Positions 7,605-19,348 of a DNA stretch of 32,061 bases are shown one piece after another. Position numbers and translations under genes: made by a program. Under the pieces are notes generated by a model. The model made no database searches and had not been told where the DNA came from. It saw only the letters and a program-made list of their open reading frames with translations. Positions within the stretch are counted from its first letter, which is position 1. Each line of letters begins with the position of its first letter. Source of the stretch: Candidatus Roseilinea sp. (GTDB taxonomy: Bacteria; Chloroflexota; Anaerolineae; J036; Brachytrichaceae); the NCBI GenBank assembly GCA_025055235.1, contig JANWYN010000038.1, forward strand, positions 1-32,061, written 5' to 3'.

Positions 7605-8330
7605 ATGAACATCGGCCAAGAACTGTTCGGCGCATGGACGACCGGCGCAGCCGTAGAAAAGGACCTCGCAGCAAGCGCGCCTGCAATCGGCGCGATTTGG
7701 CGCCGGGCAGTCCCGCCTGACGCGCGCACTGCGCGTTCAGCCCTGCAAGCCCAAGACGAAGCGCTGCAACGCGACCACGAGAACATCGAGAAGGCGATTC
7801 AGCGGCTGAACGACTTCATCGAGGCGTGGACGCCTGGGCAACCGGCGCGGGCGAAGTCGCTGAAGGACGCACCACAACCGCCCGAAGACGCGCTGGCCGC
7901 AGCGCTCGATCGCATCCGCGCGCCGCAAGCCAAGGACTTACTCGACCCGCTGCAGGCCGCGCGGGAAGAATTCGATGCGTTCGTCCGGCGCGTGGGCGAA
8001 CTCGTATCGCACTACGCAGTGATCGAAACCTCGTCCAACGGCACGCTCATCGCGCGCACCCTCGTCAGTTGGACCGGTGATTTCAAGTCGCTGTTGCGCA
8101 GCGACGCAACGCCGGATCAGATCCGGCTGCACGAGCGTAACGTGCGCGCTGCGCTGGCGCGCCGCGCCGCCCTCATCCGGCTGATGGGTGTGATCAGCAC
8201 GAGTGCGGCAAAAATCGCCCTGCGGTTGGCGACGCCTGGCGCGCAGCTCCTCGTCCTGCCTGCGCTTTGGCAATTCGTCCGCGACGTGATCGAGGAGCTG
8301 CGGCGCGCAGAAGCGCGCGGCGTCAGTTGA
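7605..8330 (+). CDS. Hypothetical helical protein, third gene of the modular hydrolase cassette
   Basis: I do not recognise this 241-residue protein. It is predicted mostly alpha-helical: an Ala-rich N-terminus, a coiled-coil-like segment at about 45-75 (QAQDEALQRDHENIEKAIQR), a Pro-rich linker, a middle helical domain, and a hydrophobic C-terminal stretch (about 190-232) that could be one weak membrane segment or a buried helix. There is no signal peptide. ATG 7605 overlaps a TGA in the frame that would extend the upstream gene (ATGA), which suggests translational coupling. Its 3' end overlaps the convergent GH4 gene by 8 nt. With the upstream gene it may serve the large hydrolase as chaperone, adaptor or immunity protein; this is guesswork from position. 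Confidence 0.7.
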   Translation: MNIGQELFGAWTTGAAVEKDLAASAPAIGAIWRRAVPPDARTARSALQAQDEALQRDHENIEKAIQRLNDFIEAWTPGQPARAKSLKDAPQPPEDALAAALDRIRAPQAKDLLDPLQAAREEFDAFVRRVGELVSHYAVIETSSNGTLIARTLVSWTGDFKSLLRSDATPDQIRLHERNVRAALARRAALIRLMGVISTSAAKIALRLATPGAQLLVLPALWQFVRDVIEELRRAEARGVS

Positions 8331-9624
8331 AGTGCGGCAACAGGCCGGTCGCCTCGTGCGCGGTGATCAGATCGTCTACCAGCGCGCGAATCTGGTTCAG
8401 GTCCAGCTCGGCGGCCGTGTGCGGATCGAGATAGGCGGCCTGGTAGATGTAGTCGCGCTTGCCGGTCAGCGCTGCCTCGACGGTCAGCTCCTGCACGTTG
8501 ATGTTGGTGCGCATCAGCGCGGCGAGCTGTGGGGGCAGCTTGCCGATCTTGGTTGGTTGCAGACCGTTCTTGTCCACTAACACCGGCACCTCCACGCAGC
8601 AGCCCTGCGGCAGGTTGTCAATCAGCCCTTCGTTGGGCACGTTGCCGTAGATCACGCGCGGCTGGCCGGTCTCCATGCTGTGGATGATGAGCGAGCCGTA
8701 TTCGTGGCTGCGGCGCACTTCGATGTCCTCGCCGGCTTCTAGACGCGCGCGCATCTCCTGCCAGCCGGCGATCTGCGCCTCGCAGCGACGAATGTATTCG
8801 TCCAGCGGGATGTTGAACTGGTCAATCAGGTCGGGGCGGTCGCGCTTGATGAACCACGGCACGTATTCGCTGAAGTGTTCGCTGGACTCGGTGACGAAGT
8901 AACCGAAGTGCTTGAACACCTCGTAGCGCACCAGGTTCCACGTCGGCTGCTTGCCCGCCTCCAGCACCTTGCGGATGCGCGGGTAGAGGTCTTCACCGTC
9001 GCGCTCGAACTTCAGGTAGAAGGCCATGTGGTTGATGCCGGCGCACACGTAGTTGATCTCCTCGATCGGCACGCCGATGTCCCAGGCCAGTTGCTCCGCC
9101 GTGCCCTGCACGCTGTGACACAGGCCGACCGTCTTGATCTTCGTCGCCCGGCTGATGGCCCAGCAGTTCATCGCCATGGGGTTGACGTACTGCAGGAAGG
9201 TCACGTGCGGGCAGAGCGATTCCATTTCGCGGCAGATGTCGAGGAAGACTGGGATCGTGCGCAGCGCGCGCATGATGCCGCCCACGCCGAGCGTATCGGC
9301 GATGGTCTGACGCAAGCCGTACTTCTTGGGCACCTCGAAGTCAATCACCGTGCTCGGCTTGTAGCCGCCGATCTGGAACATGCTGATGGCGTAGTCCGCG
9401 CCGTCGAGGGCGCAGCGCCGGTCCTGGGTCGCCTCGATCTTTGGCTTCGCACCCAGCTTTTCAGCGACTTTGTGAGCCACGATCTCCGAGGTGCGCAGGC
9501 GCTCCGGATCAATGTCGAACAAACTGATATGCGAGTCGGCCAGTTCGGGAAAGCTGAGGATGTCACCGAGCAGGTTCTTGGCGAACACAGTGCTGCCGGC
9601 GCCGATGAAAGTGATCTTTGGCAT
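8323..9624 (-). CDS. melA: GH4 alpha-galactosidase (MelA-type, NAD+/Mn2+ dependent)
   Basis: Family GH4 enzymes hydrolyse glycosides by transient oxidation at C3 with NAD+ and a divalent metal. This 433-residue protein resembles MelA, which splits melibiose and other alpha-galactosides in the cytoplasm. The N-terminal Rossmann motif is ITFIGAGSTVFAKNLLGDIL (4-23), with D38 as the probable NAD ribose ligand. GGYKPSTVIDFEVPKKYGL and QTIADTLGVGGIMRALRTIP are GH4/MelA signatures. Metal-site residues are C169 and H170 in GLCHSVQGT and H199 in AGINHMAFY; NPMAMN (148-153) is also conserved. There is no signal peptide, so substrate must be imported. It is transcribed alone, divergent from thrC across a 138-nt region. 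GH4 members vary in substrate, but the alpha-galactosidase assignment is well supported by these motifs. Confidence 0.93.
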   Translation of the reverse strand: MPKITFIGAGSTVFAKNLLGDILSFPELADSHISLFDIDPERLRTSEIVAHKVAEKLGAKPKIEATQDRRCALDGADYAISMFQIGGYKPSTVIDFEVPKKYGLRQTIADTLGVGGIMRALRTIPVFLDICREMESLCPHVTFLQYVNPMAMNCWAISRATKIKTVGLCHSVQGTAEQLAWDIGVPIEEINYVCAGINHMAFYLKFERDGEDLYPRIRKVLEAGKQPTWNLVRYEVFKHFGYFVTESSEHFSEYVPWFIKRDRPDLIDQFNIPLDEYIRRCEAQIAGWQEMRARLEAGEDIEVRRSHEYGSLIIHSMETGQPRVIYGNVPNEGLIDNLPQGCCVEVPVLVDKNGLQPTKIGKLPPQLAALMRTNINVQELTVEAALTGKRDYIYQAAYLDPHTAAELDLNQIRALVDDLITAHEATGLLPHFN

Positions 9625-9680
9625 ACTAAGGTAGATGTGTAACTCGCGTCTTCAACGCTTCAGATTTCGTAGGCTGCTAA

Positions 9681-9757
9681 TGGTAAACCGTAAATCACAA
9701 AACGTAAAACGCCAGTTGTAAATCTCCAATCTCTAATCTCCAATCATCAATCATCAA
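9681..9757. repeat. Heptanucleotide repeat array upstream of thrC, 11 units in one register
   Basis: Eleven consecutive 7-mers ending mostly in AA keep one register, for example TCTCCAA, TCTCTAA and TCATCAA, preceded by related CCGTAAA and ACGTAAA units. The array stops 5 nt before the thrC ATG. It fills over half of the intergenic region between GH4 and thrC and leaves little room for a normal thrC promoter. Confidence 0.85.
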
Positions 9758-9762
9758 CCGTC

Positions 9763-11040
9763 ATGAACCCTCACCTCATCGGACTCCGCTGCTCGCTCTG
9801 CGGCATGCTGTATTCCCCCGGCGAAGTCACCTATACCTGCCCAAAAGACAACGGCAACCTAGACGCAGTCTACGACTACACCCATCTGTCGCAGCACCTC
9901 GATTCGGCCACCATCACCCACAACCCCGATCGCTCGATCTGGCGCTATGCCCCGCTGCTGCCGATTGTTCCTCATGCGCTGCCGCATACGCCGCTTGCCT
10001 CGCTCGGCTGGTCGCCGCTCTACCGCGCGCCGGTGATCGAGCGTGAGTTGGGAATACGCGCTGTATGGATGAAGGACGACTCACGCCTGCCCAGCTCGTC
10101 GTTCAAGGACCGGGCCAGCGCGATGGTCATCGCGCGCGCCATGGAGATGGGCACCAAGACGATCTGCGTCGCTTCCACCGGCAACGCTGCAGCCGCTTTG
10201 GCCGCGCTCTGCGCCGGCACAGGCCTGCAAGCAGTGATCTTCGTGCCGGAGAGCACGCCCGAGGCCAAGTTGGCCGGCATCCTCATTCATGGCGCGCGGG
10301 TGTATACGGTGCGCGGCTCGTATAACGACGCGGTCGCGTTGGCCGAAGCAGCATGCCGCGAGTTCGGCTGGTACAACCGCAGCACCGGCATCAATCCCTA
10401 CACGCGCGAGGGCAAGAAGACTGCGGGCTTCGAGATTGCAGAGCAGCTCGCCTCGCAAGGACGAGGGAACGAGGGGGCGAGGGGACAAGGGGACGGGGAG
10501 ACAGGGTTTCGCGCGCCGGATGTCGTGATCGTGCCGGTCGGCGACGGCAACATCATCAGCGGCGTGCACAAAGGCTTTCGGGAGCTTCATGCGCTCGGCT
10601 GGATCGAGCGCGTGCCGCGCTTTGTCGGCGTCACCGCGGCGTTGTCCCCATCGTTCTATCGCGCTTGGCAATTGGGCGGCGAACAGTTCGAGACCATTCC
10701 CTCGCAGACGATCGCCAGCGGTATTGGCACCGACCGTCCATGCGACGGCGTGATGGCCTTGCGCGCCATCCGCAGCACCGGCGGCATCGTCATCGAAGCG
10801 ACCGACGAAGAGATGCTGGACGCCATGCGCGAATTGGCGATGAAAGCCGGCGTCTTCGTCGAGCCGGCTTGCGCGGCAGCATACGTCGGCCTGGTGAAAG
10901 GCCGGCGCATGGGCGTGATCGGCAGCGACGACGAAGTCGTGCTGCAACTCACCGGCAGCGGTTTCAAAGACGTGCGCTCGGCGCTGCGCGCCGCCGGCAA
11001 ACCGATCAGCGTAGAATCGCTCGCCGACATTCGGCCTTGA
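9763..11040 (+). CDS. thrC: Threonine synthase
   Basis: Threonine synthase converts O-phospho-L-homoserine to L-threonine with pyridoxal phosphate, in the cytoplasm. The product has 425 residues. The N-terminus has a CxxC pair (C10, C13) and C26, as in the zinc-ribbon-like start of one threonine synthase branch. The PLP lysine is K115 in SSSFKDRAS; STGNAAAAL holds the substrate and PVGDGNIISG binds the cofactor phosphate. The expected GVTAALSPSFYRAW and IGTDRPCDG follow. An unusual Gly/Arg/Gln insertion of about 18 residues (about 231-248) sits between EQLA and RAPDVV, where relatives have a short turn; it is encoded by a G-rich tandem repeat. ATG 9763 follows a heptad array closely and has no good Shine-Dalgarno. 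The DUF2298 gene starts 1 nt after the stop, so the pair is probably one operon. Confidence 0.92.
   Translation: MNPHLIGLRCSLCGMLYSPGEVTYTCPKDNGNLDAVYDYTHLSQHLDSATITHNPDRSIWRYAPLLPIVPHALPHTPLASLGWSPLYRAPVIERELGIRAVWMKDDSRLPSSSFKDRASAMVIARAMEMGTKTICVASTGNAAAALAALCAGTGLQAVIFVPESTPEAKLAGILIHGARVYTVRGSYNDAVALAEAACREFGWYNRSTGINPYTREGKKTAGFEIAEQLASQGRGNEGARGQGDGETGFRAPDVVIVPVGDGNIISGVHKGFRELHALGWIERVPRFVGVTAALSPSFYRAWQLGGEQFETIPSQTIASGIGTDRPCDGVMALRAIRSTGGIVIEATDEEMLDAMRELAMKAGVFVEPACAAAYVGLVKGRRMGVIGSDDEVVLQLTGSGFKDVRSALRAAGKPISVESLADIRP
10455..10506 (+). repeat. G-rich tandem repeat inside thrC with a G-quadruplex motif
   Basis: Degenerate units of about 7-8 bp (GGGGACA type) are inserted in frame and encode a Gly/Arg/Gln-rich loop. 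Four G-runs of 4-5 at 10473, 10481, 10489 and 10495, with loops of 2-4 nt, form a canonical G-quadruplex motif on the coding strand. Confidence 0.75.
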
Positions 11041-11041
11041 C

Positions 11042-13696
11042 ATGCGCGACGCCCTGCTGTGGTACCTGTGGATGCAAGCCTTCGCGTTCGGCGGCTGGCT
11101 GATCGCATCGCGGTGGCTTTGGCGCCTGCCCGATCGAGGCTACGGCGTTAGCAAAGCGTTGGGGCTGGCGCTCGGCGGCTTCTGCTACTGGGCCGCGGTC
11201 ACGCTGGGCCTTTCGATGAACCACGTTGGCGCGGCGCTGCTGGCGCTGGCCATCGTGTGGGGCATCGGCCTGTGGCTGCGCTACGATGCGCAAAACGCGA
11301 AACGCGAGACGTTCGACGCAGGACGCAAGACGCAAGACGCAGGACGTATCACGTCTTCCGTCCTCCGTCTTACATCTTCCGTCTTCCGTCTTTCGTCTTT
11401 CGTCGTCGTCACCGAGGCCCTCTTCGCGCTTGCCTTTGCCGGTTGGGCAATCGTGCGCGCTTACAGCCCCGACATCATGAGCGCCGGCGGCGAGAAATTC
11501 ATGGAATCCATGATGATCAACGCCATCCTGCGCAGCCCCGCCTTTCCGCCGAACGACGCCTGGATGTCCGGCTTCAGCATCAGCTACTACTACTTCGGCT
11601 ACATCATCTTCGCGATGCTGATCACGTTGAGCGGCGTCGCGCCGGCGGTCGGGTTCAACTTGGGCGGCGCGATGATCTTTGCGCTCACCGTGGCCGGTGG
11701 GTTCAGCATCGGATACAACCTTTGGGGTCAGGGGTCGGGGGTCAGGAGTCGGGGGTCAGGGATCAGAGGCCAGGGGGCGGAGGTTGAGGAGTCGGGAGTC
11801 GGGAGTCGGGAGTCATCCTTCCTCATTTTCAATTTTCAATTTTCAATTTTCAATTCTCAACTCCTCGCAGGACTGCTAACCGCGCTAATGCTGGCGCTGA
11901 TGGGCAACTTGGGCGGGCTGATGGGCGCGCTCAAGTGCAGCAGCGCCCTGCCACAGTCGTTCTGGGAATGGCTGGACGTGCGCGACACGGCGACGCAGGT
12001 CTATGCCTGCAACGGCCTCGCGCCGAGCGAGTTCTATGGCTGGTGGTGGGATTGGTCGCGCGTGGTGAAGGACACGACGCCGACCGGCCAATACCAGGAG
12101 ACAATCACCGAAATCCCGATCTTCAGCTTCGTGCTCGGCGACAACCATCCGCACGTGATGGCGCTGCCGCTCGCGCTGTTGGCGCTCACCCTGGCACTGC
12201 ATGTCTTTCTGGGCGGGGACGATGATGCACAAAGCATAAAACGTAAACCGCAAGACGCAAGACGTGAGACGCAGGACGCAACACGCACTGCACCTCCTGC
12301 ATCACGTATCGCATATTCCGTCGTCCTGCCGGCCATCGTCTTCGGCGGCCTGGCGTTCATGAACACGTGGGACTTCCCGATCTACGGCGCGATTTTCATC
12401 GGGGCATTACTGATCGGGCGGTGGCTGCGGCGCGAGCCGCTGCTGCCGGCGCTCTTGCACGGCGCCGGCGTGATGGTGCTGGGCTACCTGTTCTACCTGC
12501 CTTGGCACGTGACGTTCGCATCGCAGGCGCGCGGCATCGGGGTCAACCTGTTCAACGGCACGCGCTTCGTGCACTTCTTCCTGATCTACGCGCCCTTTCT
12601 GATCGCCGGCGCGGGCTTCATCGGTTTGACGGCTCGCGCGGTGCATATGCCGACGCGGGCGATCGTCGGTCGCGCTGCCGGCCTGACGGCAGCAGTCATC
12701 CTCGCCAGCCTGGTCGTGATGCTGGCGGTCGGGCTGGCTTCGCCGCAAGGGCGTGCCATGGCACAAGAACTCAGCACCACCGGCGCCGTGATGGGCATGC
12801 CGCGCGAACAGGTTTCGCAGCGTCTGCTGGAGCGCGTGACCAACCCGTGGACAGCGCTGGCGCTGGGCAGCGGCATCGCCGCCTGTGCCGTGCTCATCCT
12901 GTCTCATAGCACACCGAAAGCGGCATCACATCAGCCGGACGAGCCGGAGTCCCCTACCCCGCTCGTGCCATTCATCCTGCTGCTCTTCGGCGCCGGCGCG
13001 CTGCTCACCCTCAGCGTGGAATTCGTGTTCCTGCGTGACCTGTTCGGTACGCGTATGAACACGGTGTTCAAGTTCTACTATCAGGCGTGGACGCTGTGGT
13101 CGGTCGCGGGTGGATTCGCGATCATGAGCCTGATCACCGCGCGCAGCGTTGCAGCCAAGGCGATCGGCGGCATTGCGCTGGCCTTCGTCGCACTAGGGCT
13201 GCTCTACCCGATCATGGCCATACCCGCGCGCACAAACGACTTTCGCAGCGAGGCGACGCTGGACGGCTCGGCCTATCTGCAGCGCCTCTATCCCGACGAC
13301 GCGAAGATGATTGCCTGGCTGAATGCGAACGTCGTCGGCGATCCTTACATCATCGAAGCGCCGCCGAGCAGCGCGTTCGGCGCCTACACATACGAAGGGC
13401 GCATCTCGACGTTCACCGGCCTGCCCACGGCGCTCGGCTGGGGCGGCCATGAACATCAGTGGCGCGGCACGACCGACGAGCAAGCGCGGCGCTTCCCACT
13501 GATCGAGCAGCTCTACAACACAACTGACCTCGCCGAGGCACGCGCGCTACTGCGCGAGTTCGGCGCGAAGTATGTGATCGTCGGCGCGATCGAGCGCGGG
13601 CGATTCTCGCCGGAAGGGCTGGCCAAGTTCGAGTCGCTGTGCACGCCAGCGTTCCAATCCGGCGCGAGTGTCATCTACCGTTGTGACGGCAGATGA
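11042..13696 (+). CDS. DUF2298 (Chlor_Arch_YYY-type) multi-pass membrane protein
   Basis: The product is a very hydrophobic 884-residue protein with more than a dozen predicted membrane segments. Motifs fit the DUF2298 family: [101 protein letters not shown], and a C-terminal soluble part (from about residue 760). The family's activity is not established; a GT-C-like glycosyltransferase role has been suggested by its fold-like layout, which I treat as inference. Three in-frame heptad-repeat insertions lie in loops, at residues about 83-122, 227-276 and 398-430. The first, for example, reads [21 protein letters not shown] with 7-residue periodicity. ATG 11042 is 1 nt after the thrC stop. Removing the repeats would give a protein about 120 residues shorter. 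Confidence 0.88.
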   Translation: MRDALLWYLWMQAFAFGGWLIASRWLWRLPDRGYGVSKALGLALGGFCYWAAVTLGLSMNHVGAALLALAIVWGIGLWLRYDAQNAKRETFDAGRKTQDAGRITSSVLRLTSSVFRLSSFVVVTEALFALAFAGWAIVRAYSPDIMSAGGEKFMESMMINAILRSPAFPPNDAWMSGFSISYYYFGYIIFAMLITLSGVAPAVGFNLGGAMIFALTVAGGFSIGYNLWGQGSGVRSRGSGIRGQGAEVEESGVGSRESSFLIFNFQFSIFNSQLLAGLLTALMLALMGNLGGLMGALKCSSALPQSFWEWLDVRDTATQVYACNGLAPSEFYGWWWDWSRVVKDTTPTGQYQETITEIPIFSFVLGDNHPHVMALPLALLALTLALHVFLGGDDDAQSIKRKPQDARRETQDATRTAPPASRIAYSVVLPAIVFGGLAFMNTWDFPIYGAIFIGALLIGRWLRREPLLPALLHGAGVMVLGYLFYLPWHVTFASQARGIGVNLFNGTRFVHFFLIYAPFLIAGAGFIGLTARAVHMPTRAIVGRAAGLTAAVILASLVVMLAVGLASPQGRAMAQELSTTGAVMGMPREQVSQRLLERVTNPWTALALGSGIAACAVLILSHSTPKAASHQPDEPESPTPLVPFILLLFGAGALLTLSVEFVFLRDLFGTRMNTVFKFYYQAWTLWSVAGGFAIMSLITARSVAAKAIGGIALAFVALGLLYPIMAIPARTNDFRSEATLDGSAYLQRLYPDDAKMIAWLNANVVGDPYIIEAPPSSAFGAYTYEGRISTFTGLPTALGWGGHEHQWRGTTDEQARRFPLIEQLYNTTDLAEARALLREFGAKYVIVGAIERGRFSPEGLAKFESLCTPAFQSGASVIYRCDGR
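11288..11406 (+). repeat. Heptad array 1 in the DUF2298 gene, inverted halves, 17 units
   Basis: Seventeen 7-mers keep one register over 119 nt. The left half has ACGCAAG/ACGCAGG units, the right half CCGTCTT/CCGTCCT units, with the switch at ACGTATCACGT (11344-11354). GACG in the left units pairs with CGTC in the right units, so the whole array can fold into a long imperfect hairpin with in-register heptads. It is translated in frame as 7-residue repeats. Confidence 0.9.
11721..11867 (+). repeat. Heptad array 2 in the DUF2298 gene, three repeat families, 21 units
   Basis: Twenty-one 7-mers keep one register over 147 nt (49 codons). TCAGGGG-type units come first, then GTCGGGA units, then TTTTCAA units. 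The G-rich start has four runs of at least four G (11724, 11731, 11737, 11751), a G-quadruplex motif. Different families joined without loss of register suggest a shared mechanism. Confidence 0.9.
12233..12330 (+). repeat. Heptad array 3 in the DUF2298 gene, 14 units
   Basis: Fourteen 7-mers span 98 nt with a core of GACGCAA and GACGCAG units, flanked by more degenerate AACGTAA and CACGTAT units. It is related to array 1 of the same gene (GACGCAA family) and also lies in a hydrophilic loop between membrane segments. Confidence 0.8.
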
Positions 13697-13745
13697 GCCA
13701 CGACCCACCTTTGCACCTGTGCGCCTTCGTGGTTCAATCCCTGGC

Positions 13746-14714
13746 ATGGCATTCTTCGACCTTCCCCTCGATCAACTCAAGACCTATCGTCCCGACCGCA
13801 GTGAACCGCCGGACTTCGATGCCTTCTGGCAGCGCACGCTGGATGAAGCGCGCGCCCACCCACTCAACGCGCGCTTCGAGCCGGTGGACTTCGGGCTGCG
13901 CAACGTGGAGACGTTCGACGTCACCTTCAACGGCTATGGCGGCCAGCCGATCAAAGGCTGGCTGATCCTGCCCAAGCATCGCGCCGGCAAGCTACCGTGC
14001 GTCGTCGAGTTCATCGGCTATGGCGGCGGGCGCAGCTACCCCACGAGCTGGCTGCTGTGGAGTGCAGCCGGCTACGCCCATCTGGTCATGGACACACGCG
14101 GCCAGGGCAGCACCTGGAGCCACGGCGACACGCCCGACCCCGAGCCGGACGGCAGCAATCCGCACCATCCCGGCTTCATGACCCGCGGCGTGCTGCAACC
14201 GGAGACGTACTACTACCGGCGCGTGTTCACCGACGGCTGCCGTGCCGTCGAGGCTGCACAGTTGTTCGACGCAATAGACCCTGACCGCATCGCCGTGACC
14301 GGCGGCAGCCAGGGCGGCGGCATCACCATCGCCGTTGCCGCGCTCATGCCAGCCATCAAGGTAGCCATGCCCGACGTGCCGTTCCTGTGCCACTTCCGGC
14401 GCGCCGCGACGCTGATAGATAGCAGCCCTTACATTGAGCTACAACGCTTCCTCATCACCCACCGCGACAAGGTGGCACAAGTCTTCGCTACGCTGAGTTA
14501 CTTCGACGGCGTCAACTTCGCAGCGCGCGCACAGGCCAAAGCGTTGTTCTCCGTCGGGCTAATGGACGACATCTGCCCGCCCTCGACTGTGTTCGCTGCC
14601 TATAACCACTGGGCCGGCGAGAAAGACATCCGCATCTACGAGTTCAACCGGCACGAAGGCGGCGGCGAGTATCAAGCCGTGGAGAAGGTAAAGTTCCTGC
14701 GCGCAATCTGGTAA
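13746..14714 (+). CDS. CE7 acetyl xylan esterase / cephalosporin-C deacetylase family
   Basis: CE7 esterases remove acetyl groups from xylo-oligosaccharides and other small acetylated compounds, usually in the cytoplasm as hexamers. The 322-residue product has family length. The alpha/beta-hydrolase triad is visible: S188 in [10 protein letters not shown]274 in [11 protein letters not shown] and H303 in NRHEGGG, the same numbering as I recall for the Thermotoga enzyme. Other CE7 signatures are [11 protein letters not shown] (oxyanion loop), [17 protein letters not shown] and the N-terminal [13 protein letters not shown] 13746 begins the conserved domain; the frame is open upstream to 13668, overlapping the DUF2298 gene. 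A weak TTCAAT box ends 7 nt before the ATG. No signal peptide is present. It fits the hemicellulose theme of the GH51-GH43-GH2 operon, although it lies 12 kb away. Confidence 0.92.
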   Translation: MAFFDLPLDQLKTYRPDRSEPPDFDAFWQRTLDEARAHPLNARFEPVDFGLRNVETFDVTFNGYGGQPIKGWLILPKHRAGKLPCVVEFIGYGGGRSYPTSWLLWSAAGYAHLVMDTRGQGSTWSHGDTPDPEPDGSNPHHPGFMTRGVLQPETYYYRRVFTDGCRAVEAAQLFDAIDPDRIAVTGGSQGGGITIAVAALMPAIKVAMPDVPFLCHFRRAATLIDSSPYIELQRFLITHRDKVAQVFATLSYFDGVNFAARAQAKALFSVGLMDDICPPSTVFAAYNHWAGEKDIRIYEFNRHEGGGEYQAVEKVKFLRAIW

Positions 14715-14799
14715 AGCCGAACAAACTAGCCGCTTGACCAGCCCACAACTCGTCGAACGAAGGACGCAGCAGCGCGCCGGCTTGGTTACAAAAGTCGGC

Positions 14800-18567
<3,768 letters not shown>

Positions 18568-18599
18568 CCGGCGGCCCTACGGTGCCGGAGCAATGCGCT

Positions 18600-19139
18600 A
18601 TGAAGCCGAAAAGCAAGGTGCTGGTCGCTTACGCGAGCAAGTATGGCTCGACCACCGAAATCGCCGAGCGAATCGGCCAGGTGCTCGCACGCGCCGGATT
18701 GGAGGTAGACGTGCTGCCTGCCGATCAGACCGGCGAGATTGGGCACTACCAAGCAGTCGTGTTGGGCAGCGCGGTCTACGCCGGCCACTGGCTCAAAGAG
18801 GCAGTCGCGTTCCTCGAATCGAACGAAGCCGCGCTGGCTCAGCGGCCGGTATGGCTGTTCTCCAGCGGGCCAACCGGCGAAGGCGATCCGGTCGAGATCC
18901 TGGACGGTTGGCGCTTCCCGCACGCCCAGCAAGCCATCGCCGACCGAATCAAGCCGCAAGACATCGCTGTGTTCCACGGCAAGGTTGATCTAAGCGCCTT
19001 GCACCTAGGGGACAAGCTCATCATCAAGGCGGTCAAGGCCAAAGTTGGCGACTACCGCGACTGGGAAGCCATCGAAGCTTGGGCCGGCAAGATCGCTCAA
19101 CAGCTCGCCAAGCCAGAGCCGAGCACCAGCCTCATGTAA
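18600..19139 (+). CDS. Flavodoxin-domain protein, HemG-like
   Basis: The product is a 179-residue long-chain flavodoxin-like protein. The FMN phosphate loop is YASKYGSTTEIAERIG (residues about 9-24), followed by VVLGSAVYAGHW and PVWLFSSGPTGEG, the pattern of the Flavodoxin_5 group that includes oxygen-independent protoporphyrinogen oxidase HemG. It may carry electrons from pyruvate:ferredoxin oxidoreductase, whose gene ends 32 nt upstream, or act in haem synthesis; the operon position favours the first but does not prove it. ATG 18600 has GGAG at 18587-18590 and fits the conserved start KVLVAYASKYG. An upstream GTG (18582) in the same frame is less likely. A GC-rich hairpin follows the gene. 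Confidence 0.85.
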   Translation: MKPKSKVLVAYASKYGSTTEIAERIGQVLARAGLEVDVLPADQTGEIGHYQAVVLGSAVYAGHWLKEAVAFLESNEAALAQRPVWLFSSGPTGEGDPVEILDGWRFPHAQQAIADRIKPQDIAVFHGKVDLSALHLGDKLIIKAVKAKVGDYRDWEAIEAWAGKIAQQLAKPEPSTSLM

Positions 19140-19188
19140 GCGACCAGCTCAAGCAGTGAGGAAGCCGTGCTCGAACTGGGGCAAAGGA

Positions 19189-19214
19189 GAAGCGCCGGCC
19201 AGAGCCGGCGCTTC
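19189..19214 (+). terminator. Terminator-like hairpin after the nifJ-flavodoxin genes
   Basis: A perfect 11-bp stem, GAAGCGCCGGC with its complement, closes a CAGA loop 50 nt after the flavodoxin stop. It is followed by CATTATC and not by a clean T-run, so termination may be weak or the hairpin may mainly protect the 3' end of the mRNA. The surrounding 209-nt gap (19140-19348) holds no gene that I can see. Confidence 0.55.
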
Positions 19215-19348
19215 ATTATCGTCGCCTGGTCACTAGGCCAGGAAGAAACCTGACCGGTGAGACGGGGTTCGGCGCGCTGCACCGGGTCAGATGCAGGTTT
19301 AACAGTACCGATCTAACTTTGTGCCAGAGTGACTAAGGAGGTGCTGGC

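Noticed and set aside
11288-11406. CRISPR array
   Set aside because: Units are 7 bp, contiguous and without spacers, and they are translated within a gene.
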